DNA from: Streptacidiphilus sp041262165
GTDB taxonomy: Bacteria > Actinomycetota > Actinomycetes > Streptomycetales > Streptomycetaceae
Assembly (NCBI RefSeq): GCF_041262165.1
Contig: NZ_JBGCBY010000035.1
Location: forward strand, 24,247-88,246
Length of the DNA stretch: 64,000 bases
Reading direction: 5' to 3'
The notes under the pieces were generated by a model. That model searched no databases and was not told the origin of the DNA. It saw only the letters and a program-made list of their open reading frames with translations. The translations under genes were made by a program, and so were the position numbers. Below are positions 8,405 to 16,804 of this stretch, one piece after another; the stretch's first letter is position 1; every line of letters begins with the position of its first letter.

Positions 8405-10033
8405 ATGCCTGAACCCGAGCGCGAGCCGACCGCTTATCTCTCCGCCGTGCCTCTGCGGGAGGTGCTCGCCCACCCCGAACTACAGCTGCTGCAGATCGCC
8501 GGACCGTCCGATGACCGGCCGGTCGCCATGGTCCACACCACCGAGTGGGAGGATCCGACCCAGTACCTGCTGGGCGGCGAACTGCTGCTCACCGCAGGTA
8601 GGCACCTGCCGGCCGCCGCCGAGGAGATCGACTCCTACGTCCGTCGGCTGGTCCGGGTCGGGGTGGCTGCCCTCGGCTTCGGGGTCGCCCCGGTACACGC
8701 CGAGGTACCGGCGGAGCTGGTCGAAGCCTGCGACCGAGAAGGGCTGCCGCTGCTCCGCGTGCCACCGCAGACGCCGTTCGTCGCCATCGGGCGGGCGGTC
8801 TACCTGGCCATGGCCGAGGCCCGCAGCCGAGACCTGCAGCGAATGTCCCAGGCCCAGGCCGCCCTGGCTTCGGCCGCGGCCCGGCCGGACGCGGTGGAGG
8901 CCGTCCTGCGGCAGCTGGCTTCCCACCTCGGCGCGTGGACCCTGCTCATGGACGGCGACGGCCGTGAACTCTTCACCGCCGGTAGGCGTCCAGCCGAGCC
9001 GATGCCGGAGCGGCTGCGCGCGCTCGCGGGCGACTTGGGCGCACGGCGGCGGTCCGCGGTGGACCGGCAACTCGCCATTCGCACCCCGGGGTCGGCAACC
9101 GAGCACCATTGCGGGACGCAGCTCGTCGCGCACACGCTGCCCGGCGGCGACACCGCCACCCCGCTGGTGCTCGGCCTCGTGACCTCGGCGCAACTCTCGG
9201 CCGTGGACCGGTCGGTGACGGGAGTCGGCGTCGTCCTGCTCTCACTTCTCACCGGGCCGCGACACGCGCTGGGCGGGGACACCCGAAGCGCGGCCGCACT
9301 GGTTCGAGTCCTGCTGGGCGCGGACGCGGCGGAAGTCGCCACGCTGCTGCACCCGGCCACCGCCCTCCCCGACCCAGCCGGTCCAGCCCGTTGGGTCGTG
9401 GTCCAGGGGCGCCGCACCGCAGTTGTGGACGGATCCCAGCCGCCCTCCGCCCCGGTCCACGTCGCGGCCCTGGGTACCGCCCTCGGCACCCCCTATCTGG
9501 AGATCGAGGGCGACACGCTGTGCGCCGTCGTCCCCCTTGACGATCGTGGGTCCGACGTGGAGGGGGGAGCCGCACCCGGCTTCGAGACCACTGCCAGGCT
9601 CGGCTGGACACTGGGCATCAGCCCGCCCGCGACGGCCGCCGATCTCCCGCTCGCCGCCAACCGCGCCGAGCGCGCGCTACGCCGGGCGCTGGGCACCGGC
9701 AGCCACGTCGTCCACCACAACGGCGATCAACTGAGCCTGCACGCCCTGGTCGCGCCCGTCGATGCGCGGGCGCTGGCCCATACCCGTTTCGCACCACTCA
9801 TCGAAGCGGGGTCGCCCGGCCTGGAGGCGCTGCTGGACACGCTGCGGACCTGGCTGTCCCTGCACGGCAGTTGGGACCGGACAGCAATCGCCCTTGACCT
9901 GCATCGCAACACGGTGCGGCAGCGCATCGGCCGGATAGCCACACTTCTGGACGTCGATCTCGCGGACGCGGATGTGCGGATGGAGTTGTGGTTCGCACTG
10001 CGCTGGCTGCCCGGCGAGGACGAGTCAGCCTGA
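8405..10033 (+). CDS. PucR-family transcriptional regulator
   Basis: Transcription factor of 542 residues with an N-terminal PucR-type ligand domain ('LREVLAHPELQLLQIAGPSD', then 'YLLGGELLLTAGRHLP', residues 15-140), a middle GGDEF-like segment and a C-terminal HTH_30 domain ('LSLHGSWDRTAIALDLHRNT', 'RQRIGRIATLL', about residues 480-530). Characterised members usually activate nitrogen-compound catabolism (PucR, AdeR, PmfR). It diverges from the dehydrogenase, whose upstream region carries the element shared with the symporter. A role as activator for both is inferred. Confidence 0.92.
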   Translation: MPEPEREPTAYLSAVPLREVLAHPELQLLQIAGPSDDRPVAMVHTTEWEDPTQYLLGGELLLTAGRHLPAAAEEIDSYVRRLVRVGVAALGFGVAPVHAEVPAELVEACDREGLPLLRVPPQTPFVAIGRAVYLAMAEARSRDLQRMSQAQAALASAAARPDAVEAVLRQLASHLGAWTLLMDGDGRELFTAGRRPAEPMPERLRALAGDLGARRRSAVDRQLAIRTPGSATEHHCGTQLVAHTLPGGDTATPLVLGLVTSAQLSAVDRSVTGVGVVLLSLLTGPRHALGGDTRSAAALVRVLLGADAAEVATLLHPATALPDPAGPARWVVVQGRRTAVVDGSQPPSAPVHVAALGTALGTPYLEIEGDTLCAVVPLDDRGSDVEGGAAPGFETTARLGWTLGISPPATAADLPLAANRAERALRRALGTGSHVVHHNGDQLSLHALVAPVDARALAHTRFAPLIEAGSPGLEALLDTLRTWLSLHGSWDRTAIALDLHRNTVRQRIGRIATLLDVDLADADVRMELWFALRWLPGEDESA

Positions 10034-10244
10034 GACCGACCGGCACATGGGGGGCGTCGCAGGCAAGGGGGCACCTCCCGCCCGAAGGGTGGGGGAGGCT
10101 CTCGCCTGACCGGGTTGTCGTCAGTCGCCAGTGCTCCGCAATGGCTCCTTCCTCCGCCCCGCCCAGACTCTCCCCCAAACTTCGTCCGGGGGTGCCCCCT
10201 CTCTCGCCCCGCTCCTTCACCCACCCCCCATGTGCCGGTCGGTC
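10034..10244. repeat. Nested inverted repeat filling the gap between two convergent genes
   Basis: The outer arms are a perfect 21-base inverted repeat (10034-10054 GACCGACCGGCACATGGGGGG, reverse complement at 10224-10244). The left arm begins directly after the TGA of the PucR gene and the right arm ends on the first base of the opposing TAG. Inside, a second inverted pair (10067-10097 and 10170-10199) consists of GGGGGCAC...GGGGGAG hairpin repeats. Together they could fold into one long cruciform or two-way terminator. Confidence 0.85.
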
Positions 10245-10942
10245 TATAGCCGCAGCGCCTCCGTGGCTTCCCCCTCCACGCGAGTGCGCACGGCGATGTG
10301 CTCGGCGGCGGTGAGCCGGGCTGCGGCGACGGCGGTGTGCGCCTGAGCGGTGGCCTGGTCCGGCGAGCCGGTGAGGTGGAGCGGAGCGCCGAGGTGCACG
10401 TGCAGCCGGGGTCGACGCAGCGGCGCGGTGAGCACACCGGCGAGTTGCTTGATCCGCCCACCGGAGACGACCCGGCGGGCGCCCACCTGCCCGAGCGGGA
10501 CGACGGGAGCCCCGGTGGCCAGGGCGAGCCGGGCCACGCCGGAGCGGAAGGGCTCGGGATCGCAGTCGGCGGAGTCGCGTCGGCGCGGCAGTCTCCCCTC
10601 CGGGTAGATCACCACGATCCGCCCGCGGACGATGGCCTGTGCCGCCAACTCCAGTGCCTCGGCGGCGCGCGGGCCGCCGCGGTGGACCGGGATGTGGCCC
10701 TCCGCGCGCAGCCGGGTGCCCAGCAGAGGGACGCGCCACAGACCGGCCGCTGCCAGCACCACCGGGTCGCGCGCGTCCACGCGGGCGAGCGCGGCCAGTA
10801 CCAGCCCCGGGTCGATCAGCGAGCTGTGGTTCGCGGCCACGATGCTGCCGGGCGCGATTGGGTGCGTGTGGTCGGTGGTGACCTGGAATCGCCCGAGGGC
10901 GGGGACGACGCGGCGGGCGATGTCGCTGAGCATGGCGCCCAT
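10244..10942 (-). CDS. 1-acyl-glycerol-3-phosphate acyltransferase family protein (PlsC-like)
   Basis: Acyl transfer to lysophospholipid or a related acceptor at the membrane. The 232 residues contain the acyltransferase block I 'NHSSLID' (His39, Asp44) and block III 'YPEGRLP'. Both match the PlsC fold. The ATG at 10942 (MGAMLSDIARR) is preferred, with an in-frame ATG at 10933 as alternative; the ribosome site is weak. It is a single gene, convergent with pucR and divergent from the S53 peptidase. Acceptor specificity is not readable. Confidence 0.85.
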   Translation of the reverse strand: MGAMLSDIARRVVPALGRFQVTTDHTHPIAPGSIVAANHSSLIDPGLVLAALARVDARDPVVLAAAGLWRVPLLGTRLRAEGHIPVHRGGPRAAEALELAAQAIVRGRIVVIYPEGRLPRRRDSADCDPEPFRSGVARLALATGAPVVPLGQVGARRVVSGGRIKQLAGVLTAPLRRPRLHVHLGAPLHLTGSPDQATAQAHTAVAAARLTAAEHIAVRTRVEGEATEALRL

Positions 10943-11220
10943 CCTGGTCCCAACCGCGCCCGGTGCGCCTGAGTACGCACGCCCGAGTACGTGCACCCCA
11001 GCGGGTCTCGTCGACGTGCCGTCGGTGCCGGGCTGATCGGCAGCGGCGCCGGCAGGGACGTTAGCGCCGCGTCGGCGAGGCGTTAGCGGCGTGGAGAACT
11101 CTGTGTCAGCAGGAAGTCCAGAGGCGGCAACCTGCCTGTCATGTGCATGATCTACTAAGCCCGCCGGGTCGCCACCCCTACGCCCAGCTCCAGCCCCCAC
11201 GTTCCAGAGGAGTCTGCGCC

Positions 11221-12510
11221 TTGCGCATCAACTACTTCACGGTGCACGCCCGCCGCGCCGTCATCGCCCTCACCGCCGCAGTCGGGCTCGCGGTCGCCGG
11301 ACTCGGCGCAGCCGCCCCGGCGGGCGCGGCGTCAACTGCCCGGGCGCACCACCACCATGTGACCTGGACCCGCTCCTGCGCCGTGCCGAAGAAGCGCGGC
11401 TACATGGCCTGCAACGCGCTCCGCGTCACCAGTGGCACCACCGCGACGTCCAAGGCGGCCGGGCGCGTCTCCGGCCTGTCCGCGAACGCCGCCGCTGCGG
11501 CCACCCCGTCCGGCTACGGGCCCACGGACATCCAGAGCGCCTACAACCTGGGCTCCGCCGCGGCGTCCAACGGCTCCGGGGAGACCGTCGCGATCGTCGA
11601 CGCCATGGACGACCCCAACGCGGAGTCCGACCTCGCCGCCTACCGCAGCCAGTACGGACTGCCGGCCTGCACCAGCGCCGGCGGCTGCTTCAGCAAGGTC
11701 GACCAGACCGGTGGCACCAGCTACCCCACGGCCGACAGCGGTTGGGCCGGTGAGATATCACTCGACCTGGACATGGTCAGCGCCACCTGCCCCAATTGCA
11801 ACATCCTGCTGGTGGAGGCCAACTCCGCGAGCATGGACGACCTGGGTACCGCGGTGAACGAGGCCGTCTCGCTCGGGGCGAGCTTCGTCTCCAACAGCTA
11901 CGGGGGCTCGGAGTCCTCCTCCGACTCGGGCTACGACAGCAGCTACTTCAACCACCCCGGCGTGGCCATCACCGCCTCCGCGGGCGACGCCGGCTACGGC
12001 GTGGAGTACCCCGCGGCCTCGCCCTACGTCACCGCCGTCGGCGGCACCTCGCTCAGCGCCGACTCCAGCTCCCGCGGCTGGACCGAATCGGTCTGGGGCA
12101 CCACTGCCGGCGGCAACGGCACCGGTTCAGGCTGCTCGCAGTACTCGTCCAAGCCCAGCTGGCAGACCGACACCGGCTGCTCAGGACGCACCGTCGCCGA
12201 CGTCTCCGCCGTCGCCGACCCCGCCACCGGAGTCGCCGTCTACGACACCTACGGCGCCTCCGGCTGGAACGTCTACGGCGGCACCAGCGCCTCCTCCCCG
12301 ATCATCGCCTCGGTGTACGCACTCGCCGGAACGCCTGGGAGCAGCACCGTGCCCGCCTCCGACGCGTACGCCAACACCTCGTCCCTCTACGACGTCACCT
12401 CCGGAGCCAACGGCACCTGCTCGCCCTCCTACCTGTGCAACGCCGGGGCGGGCTACGACGGCCCGACCGGCCTCGGAACCCCAAACGGAACGGCGGCCTT
12501 CACCGGCTGA
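11221..12510 (+). CDS. Secreted S53 (sedolisin/kumamolisin-like) serine peptidase
   Basis: Exported endopeptidase of the acid-active sedolisin family. The product is 429 residues: a signal peptide (hydrophobic 'AVIALTAAVGLAVAGLGAAA', cleavage near 'AGAAS'), then a Ser/Glu/Asp active site with Glu178 and Asp182 in 'AGEISLDLD', Ser356 in 'GGTSASSP' and the oxyanion Asp in 'ASAGDAGYG'. The C-terminal 'GYDGPTGLGTPNG' matches the family's calcium-site region. TTG at 11221 is the start because AGAGGAG (11206-11212) stands eight bases upstream. The propeptide is short, without the usual large Pro-kumamolisin domain. A strong terminator follows. Confidence 0.92.
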   Translation: MRINYFTVHARRAVIALTAAVGLAVAGLGAAAPAGAASTARAHHHHVTWTRSCAVPKKRGYMACNALRVTSGTTATSKAAGRVSGLSANAAAAATPSGYGPTDIQSAYNLGSAAASNGSGETVAIVDAMDDPNAESDLAAYRSQYGLPACTSAGGCFSKVDQTGGTSYPTADSGWAGEISLDLDMVSATCPNCNILLVEANSASMDDLGTAVNEAVSLGASFVSNSYGGSESSSDSGYDSSYFNHPGVAITASAGDAGYGVEYPAASPYVTAVGGTSLSADSSSRGWTESVWGTTAGGNGTGSGCSQYSSKPSWQTDTGCSGRTVADVSAVADPATGVAVYDTYGASGWNVYGGTSASSPIIASVYALAGTPGSSTVPASDAYANTSSLYDVTSGANGTCSPSYLCNAGAGYDGPTGLGTPNGTAAFTG

Positions 12511-12532
12511 ACCCGACCCGACCGCAGCTCGT

Positions 12533-12572
12533 CGCGTGTGCCCGGCCCGACCCTTCGGGCCGGGCACACGCG
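12533..12572 (+). terminator. Hairpin terminator after the S53 peptidase
   Basis: A perfect 17-base-pair stem (12533-12549 with 12556-12572) and a six-base loop start 22 bases after the peptidase stop. It isolates the peptidase from the marR operon. Confidence 0.88.
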
Positions 12573-12637
12573 CTTGTTCCGGGACCTGGACCCGGCGTAG
12601 TAGTTACGATGGATTGATTAAGCTATTGTTACTATCT

Positions 12638-13087
12638 ATGGATGACACCAGACCACCCGCAGACGACGCCGCCGAGGTCGCAGCGGCGCTCAGGCTCTCC
12701 GTGGGGCGCATCGCGCGCAGGATGCGGCAGGCCCACACCGTGGGGGAGGTGACCCTGTCCGAGTCGTCCGTCCTGGCGCGACTGGACCGGGAGGGCCCGG
12801 ATTCCCCAGGGTCGCTCGCCGAGTCGGAGCGGGTGCGCCCACAGGCCATGGCGACCACCCTGGCCGCGCTGGAGCTGCGCGGTCTGGTGAGCCGTCGTCA
12901 GGATCCCGCCGACGGCCGCCGTGCGGTGGTCTCGGTGACGGACGCCGGCCGCAAGGTGATGGCCGACCGCCGCTCCGAATCGGTGCAGCACCTGAGCACC
13001 GTCCTCGAGCAGGAGCTCACTCCCGCCGAGCGACGGGAACTGCTCGCGGTGCTGCCGCTGCTCGACCGGCTCGGGGAGCGGCTGTGA
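12638..13087 (+). CDS. MarR-family transcriptional regulator
   Basis: Winged-helix repressor of 149 residues. 'SSVLARLDREGPDSPGSLAE' and 'VRPQAMATTLAALELRGLVS' form the helix-turn-helix, and 'RRQDPADGRRAVVSVTDAG' is the wing with its conserved DxR-type loop. The ATG at 12638 has no ribosome site and sits in a locally AT-rich leader (12601-12637), so the mRNA may be nearly leaderless. The stop overlaps the exporter start by four bases (GTGA), typical of a MarR repressor and its own efflux pump. Confidence 0.9.
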   Translation: MDDTRPPADDAAEVAAALRLSVGRIARRMRQAHTVGEVTLSESSVLARLDREGPDSPGSLAESERVRPQAMATTLAALELRGLVSRRQDPADGRRAVVSVTDAGRKVMADRRSESVQHLSTVLEQELTPAERRELLAVLPLLDRLGERL

Positions 13088-14883
13088 TACCCCGGCGGCG
13101 GAACGCGGCCGACGAACGCGACACCGGCGTAGGCGACGGAGGCGGCGCAGGCGACGGGGGCAGGGGCGGGGGCGGACGCTACAAGTGGGTCGCGCTGTCC
13201 AACACGACGATGGGCGTGCTGATCTCCGCGATCGACGGCACGATCGTGATCATCTCACTCCCGGCGATCTTCCGCGGCATCGGCCTGGACCCGCTGGCGC
13301 CCGGCAACATCGGCTACCTGCTCTGGATGATCCTGGGCTACACCCTGGTCTCCGCGGTGCTCGTGGTCGCCCTCGGCCGTCTCGGCGACATGTTCGGCCG
13401 GGTCCGGATGTACAACCTGGGTTTCGCGATCTTCGCCTGCGCCTCGCTCGCCCTCTCGGTCGATCCGCTGAAGGGCGGCGGAGGCGCACTGTGGCTGATC
13501 GGCTTCCGGATGGTGCAGGCCGTCGGCGGGTCCATGCTGACGGCGAACTCGGCGGCGATCCTGACCGACGCCTTCCCTTCCCGGCAACGCGGAATGGCCC
13601 TGGGGGTCAATCAGATCACCGCGCTGGCAGGCATGTTCCTCGGACTGCTCCTCGGTGGCCTGCTGGCCACCATCGACTGGCGTGCGGTGTTCTGGGTGAG
13701 CGTCCCGATCGGGGTGGCCGGCACGATCTGGTCCTACCGCAGCCTGCGCGAGACCGGATCCCGGAGTCCCGGCCGCATCGACTGGGTCGGCAACATCACC
13801 TTCGCCACGGGGGCCGCCGCCCTGCTCGCCGCCGTCACCTACGGCATCCAGCCCTACGGCGGCCGGTCGACCGGATGGACCAATCCCTGGGTGCTGGGCG
13901 GGATGGGGGCGGGAGTGCTGCTGCTCGCCGCGTTCTGCATCGCCGAGACCCGGATCGCCGAGCCGATGTTCCGGCTCGGACTGTTCCGCAGCCGCGCCTT
14001 CGCCGCCGGCAACGTGGCGGCTCTGCTCATGTCGATCGCCCGCGGCGGCATGCAGTTCATGCTGATCATCTGGTTGCAGGGGATCTGGTTGCCGCTGCAC
14101 GGCTACGACTTCGCGCGCACCCCGTTGTGGGCCGGTATCTTCATGCTGCCGTTGACCATCGGGTTCCTGATCGGTGGGCCGACGTCCGGCTACCTCTCGG
14201 ACCGCTTCGGCGCGCGGCTTTTCGCCACCACCGGGCTGGTCGTGGTGGCCGTCGCGTTCGTGGGCCTGCTTCTGCTGCCGGTGAACTTCCCCTATCCGGC
14301 GTTCGCCGCCCTGTTGCTGTTCAGCGGGCTCGGGCAGGGGATGTTCTCCGCCCCCAACACCTCGGCGATCATGGGCAGCGTGCCGCCGGGGCAGCGCGGG
14401 GTGGCCTCGGGCATGCGCTCGACGCTGCAGAACTCGGGCACCGCCCTGTCGATCGGGCTGTTCTTCTCCCTGATGATCGCCGGCCTGGGCGGGACGCTCC
14501 CGCACGCACTGAACAGCGGGTTGCAGGGACAGGGGGTGCCCCCGGGGACGGCCACGCAGGTCGCCGGGCTGCCGCCGGTGAGCACGCTGTTCGCCACGTT
14601 CCTGGGCGACAACCCGATCAGCAACCTGCTCGGACCCAGCGGCGTCCTGCACACCCTGCCCGCCGGCAGCGTGCGGACGCTGACCGGAACGCGCTTCTTC
14701 CCGGCTCTGGTCTCCGGACCGTTCCACCACGGACTCGTCACCGTCTTCAGCGTGGCCGCGGTCATGGCCCTGGTCGGTGCGCTCGCCTCGGCGCTGCGCG
14801 GTCGCCACCACAAAGCCGGATCGGACCATCCGACCGACTCGCTCAAAGGACAGCAGGCATGTGAGAAAGCGCCCTCCTCGTGA
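13084..14883 (+). CDS. DHA2-type MFS multidrug exporter (14 TM)
   Basis: Proton-driven efflux pump of 599 residues. After a glycine-rich N-terminus (residues 10-35) it shows the DHA2 motifs 'SAIDGTIVIISLPAI' in TM1, 'GRLGDMFGRVRMYNLG' (motif A) and 'RMVQAVGGSMLTANSAAI' (motif B/C region), with hydrophobicity consistent with 14 helices. A long loop (around residues 470-540) separates the last helices. It starts at GTG 13084, overlapping the MarR stop by four bases, so translation is coupled. Substrate unknown. Confidence 0.93.
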   Translation: MIPRRRNAADERDTGVGDGGGAGDGGRGGGGRYKWVALSNTTMGVLISAIDGTIVIISLPAIFRGIGLDPLAPGNIGYLLWMILGYTLVSAVLVVALGRLGDMFGRVRMYNLGFAIFACASLALSVDPLKGGGGALWLIGFRMVQAVGGSMLTANSAAILTDAFPSRQRGMALGVNQITALAGMFLGLLLGGLLATIDWRAVFWVSVPIGVAGTIWSYRSLRETGSRSPGRIDWVGNITFATGAAALLAAVTYGIQPYGGRSTGWTNPWVLGGMGAGVLLLAAFCIAETRIAEPMFRLGLFRSRAFAAGNVAALLMSIARGGMQFMLIIWLQGIWLPLHGYDFARTPLWAGIFMLPLTIGFLIGGPTSGYLSDRFGARLFATTGLVVVAVAFVGLLLLPVNFPYPAFAALLLFSGLGQGMFSAPNTSAIMGSVPPGQRGVASGMRSTLQNSGTALSIGLFFSLMIAGLGGTLPHALNSGLQGQGVPPGTATQVAGLPPVSTLFATFLGDNPISNLLGPSGVLHTLPAGSVRTLTGTRFFPALVSGPFHHGLVTVFSVAAVMALVGALASALRGRHHKAGSDHPTDSLKGQQACEKAPSS

Positions 14884-14975
14884 TGGACGTTCAGCAGGGC
14901 ATCGTGGCCGAGGCCGCCACGGTCGACGAGTGGGTCACGGCCGTCGCGAAGGAGGAGTAGCAGCGGACGGGGCGC

Positions 14976-16634
14976 TCAGGAGCCGCGCGGGTAGGTCTTC
15001 TTCACGACGCCCTTGGTATCGGCCGACAGGTAGCCGCTGCCGTAGTCGTCGGCGAGGTAGACCCGGATCGTCGGTGTGCCGTCGAACATGTCGGGGCCGA
15101 CGATGATGTAGCGGCTGGTCGGATGGGGGACGTTCAAGGTCGCCTGGGCCTTCATGAGCAGCGCCGGGAGGACGTTCCAGTCGAAGCCCTGCAGGTCCAC
15201 CGGCTTGCTGTCGGAGATCACCGTGCCGCCCGGGGAGCGGGTGGCGCTGCCGTCGCGGTAGTCGATCCGGTCGTACAGCGCCGGATCGGCCTGGGTCGGA
15301 ACGTCGGCGCTCGCGTAGCCGGGGTAGACGTCGAGTTCCTCGACCTTGGTGCCGGCCATCAGCGGGCGCATCGCCTTGATAGTGGCGCGCAACCCGGCGG
15401 GAGTGAGCAGGTCCGGCTGAGCGGTCGGTGCGGGGACGGGTGTCGTCTGGGGACCGCCGGAGGTGGTCACGCCCTGGACGGGGCTGCTGGTACTGCCGGC
15501 CGCGCCGGTGGCGGTGCTGTGACCCGGTCTCAGGTTCCAGGCGAGGGTGCCGGTCAGGGCGACCGCGGCGATGGAGAGGGTCAGCACCGCGGCACGTCTG
15601 CGGTGGGGCGGGGGCTGGGGCGGGGGCGACGGCTGGGCGGGGTGCTTCACCAACGACAGCTGGTCGGGCCTGCGGTCGGCCGGTGCACTGGGGGCGGCGG
15701 GGGTGGCGGCGGGGGTGGCGGGCTTCGGGGTGTCGAGGAACGTCGGCTCCCTGGTCGGCGGGGCGTCGGTCGGCGCGGCGCCCCCGCCGTACTCGGCCGC
15801 CGCCAGCAGGCGGTCGAGTCGGTCGGCGTCCGGGCGGGCTGCAGGGTTCCGGGCGAGGAGGGCGGACAGCGCCGGGCCCAACTGCCCAGCGCGCTGCGGC
15901 GGCGGCAGCGGTTCGTCGAGCACTGCGGCGAGGGTCGCGAGCGTGGTGGCCCGGCGCAGCGGGTGGTAGCCCTCGACGGCGACATACAGCATCATGCCGA
16001 GCGACCACAGGTCTGAGGCCGGGTTGCCCTCCTCGCCGCGGATCCGCTCCGGTGCGATGTACTCGGGTGAGCCGATCAGCGAGCCGGTGGCGGTGAGAGC
16101 GGTGGCGCCGTGCATGGCGGCGATGCCGAAGTCGGTGAGGACGGGCGTGCCGTCGGTGCGCAGCAGGACGTTGCCGGGTTTGACGTCCCGGTGCTGGATG
16201 CCGGCAGCGTGGGCGGCGCGCAGGGCGGAGAGCACACCGCGTCCGATCCTGGCGGCCTCCGGAACGGAGAGCGGGTCGCGGGCCAGGCGGTCGGCGAGGC
16301 TGCCGCCACTGACCAGCTCCATGACGAGCCAGGGGTGCGGATGCTCGTCGGTGTCGACGATGTGATGGATGGTCACGACGTTCGGGTGCTGGAGCCGGGC
16401 GAGGGACCGCGCCTCGCGCAGCACTCGCTCGCGCATCTCCCGAGCACCGGCCGGGTCGGCGGCCGCCATCGCCGGGTCGAGCGGGCGGACCTCCTTGAGC
16501 GCGACCTCGCGCTGGAGTGCGATGTCGCGCGCCCGCCAGACCAGGCCCATGCCTCCGCCGCCCAGCTGCTGCAGCAGTTCGAAGCGGTCGTCGATGAGCC
16601 GTATCGCCGGCCCCCCAGTGTTCATGCCCGACAT
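14976..16634 (-). CDS. Membrane Ser/Thr protein kinase (Hanks/PknB type) with unknown extracellular domain
   Basis: Receptor-like kinase of about 552 residues. The kinase domain (residues 17-280) has glycine loop 'LGGGGMGLVW', Lys47 in 'VALKEV', 'HRDVKPGNVLL', 'TDFGIA' and 'GSPEYIAPE', all intact. A proline-rich linker (residues 285-350), one transmembrane helix ('AVLTLSIAAVALTGTLAW') and about 170 extracytoplasmic residues follow. This outer part has no PASTA repeats; it contains 'TPAGLRATIKAMRPLMAGTK' and resembles no domain I can name. Start: ATG at 16634; ATG 16625 and GTG 16652 are alternatives because none has a good ribosome site. Confidence 0.9.
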   Translation of the reverse strand: MSGMNTGGPAIRLIDDRFELLQQLGGGGMGLVWRARDIALQREVALKEVRPLDPAMAAADPAGAREMRERVLREARSLARLQHPNVVTIHHIVDTDEHPHPWLVMELVSGGSLADRLARDPLSVPEAARIGRGVLSALRAAHAAGIQHRDVKPGNVLLRTDGTPVLTDFGIAAMHGATALTATGSLIGSPEYIAPERIRGEEGNPASDLWSLGMMLYVAVEGYHPLRRATTLATLAAVLDEPLPPPQRAGQLGPALSALLARNPAARPDADRLDRLLAAAEYGGGAAPTDAPPTREPTFLDTPKPATPAATPAAPSAPADRRPDQLSLVKHPAQPSPPPQPPPHRRRAAVLTLSIAAVALTGTLAWNLRPGHSTATGAAGSTSSPVQGVTTSGGPQTTPVPAPTAQPDLLTPAGLRATIKAMRPLMAGTKVEELDVYPGYASADVPTQADPALYDRIDYRDGSATRSPGGTVISDSKPVDLQGFDWNVLPALLMKAQATLNVPHPTSRYIIVGPDMFDGTPTIRVYLADDYGSGYLSADTKGVVKKTYPRGS

Positions 16635-16753
16635 AGTAGGAGAAGCAGGCACTCGGGGAGACCCGCCGCGTGCTCGACGACCATGGCGGAGGAATCGACG
16701 TGCTCCAGGTCACCGATGTCTTTCTCGCCCGGGCGCGCTGAGGGAGCGTGCGG

Positions 16754-16789
16754 AGAGCCCGGCATGCGTCAGGTTGCATGCCGGGCTCT
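16754..16789 (-). terminator. Hairpin terminator after the Rpf/LysM gene
   Basis: A perfect 14-base-pair stem (16754-16767 with 16776-16789) and an eight-base loop lie 15 bases beyond the stop of the minus-strand Rpf gene. Confidence 0.82.
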
Positions 16790-16804
16790 TCGTTCTCGGG
16801 TCGA

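Noticed and set aside
11143..11220. ATG at 11143 as start of the S53 peptidase
   Set aside because: It would place about 26 non-signal residues before the signal peptide; the TTG at 11221 has AGAGGAG eight bases upstream and begins directly at the signal peptide.
14883..14960. 25-codon frame (MDVQQGIVAEAATVDEW...) after the exporter gene
   Set aside because: The amino-acid content looks protein-like, but there is no ribosome site and no family match; it may be chance or a remnant.
16670..16741. 24-codon plus-strand frame between the kinase and Rpf genes
   Set aside because: It runs antisense from the kinase start region into a terminator, with no ribosome site; too short to support.
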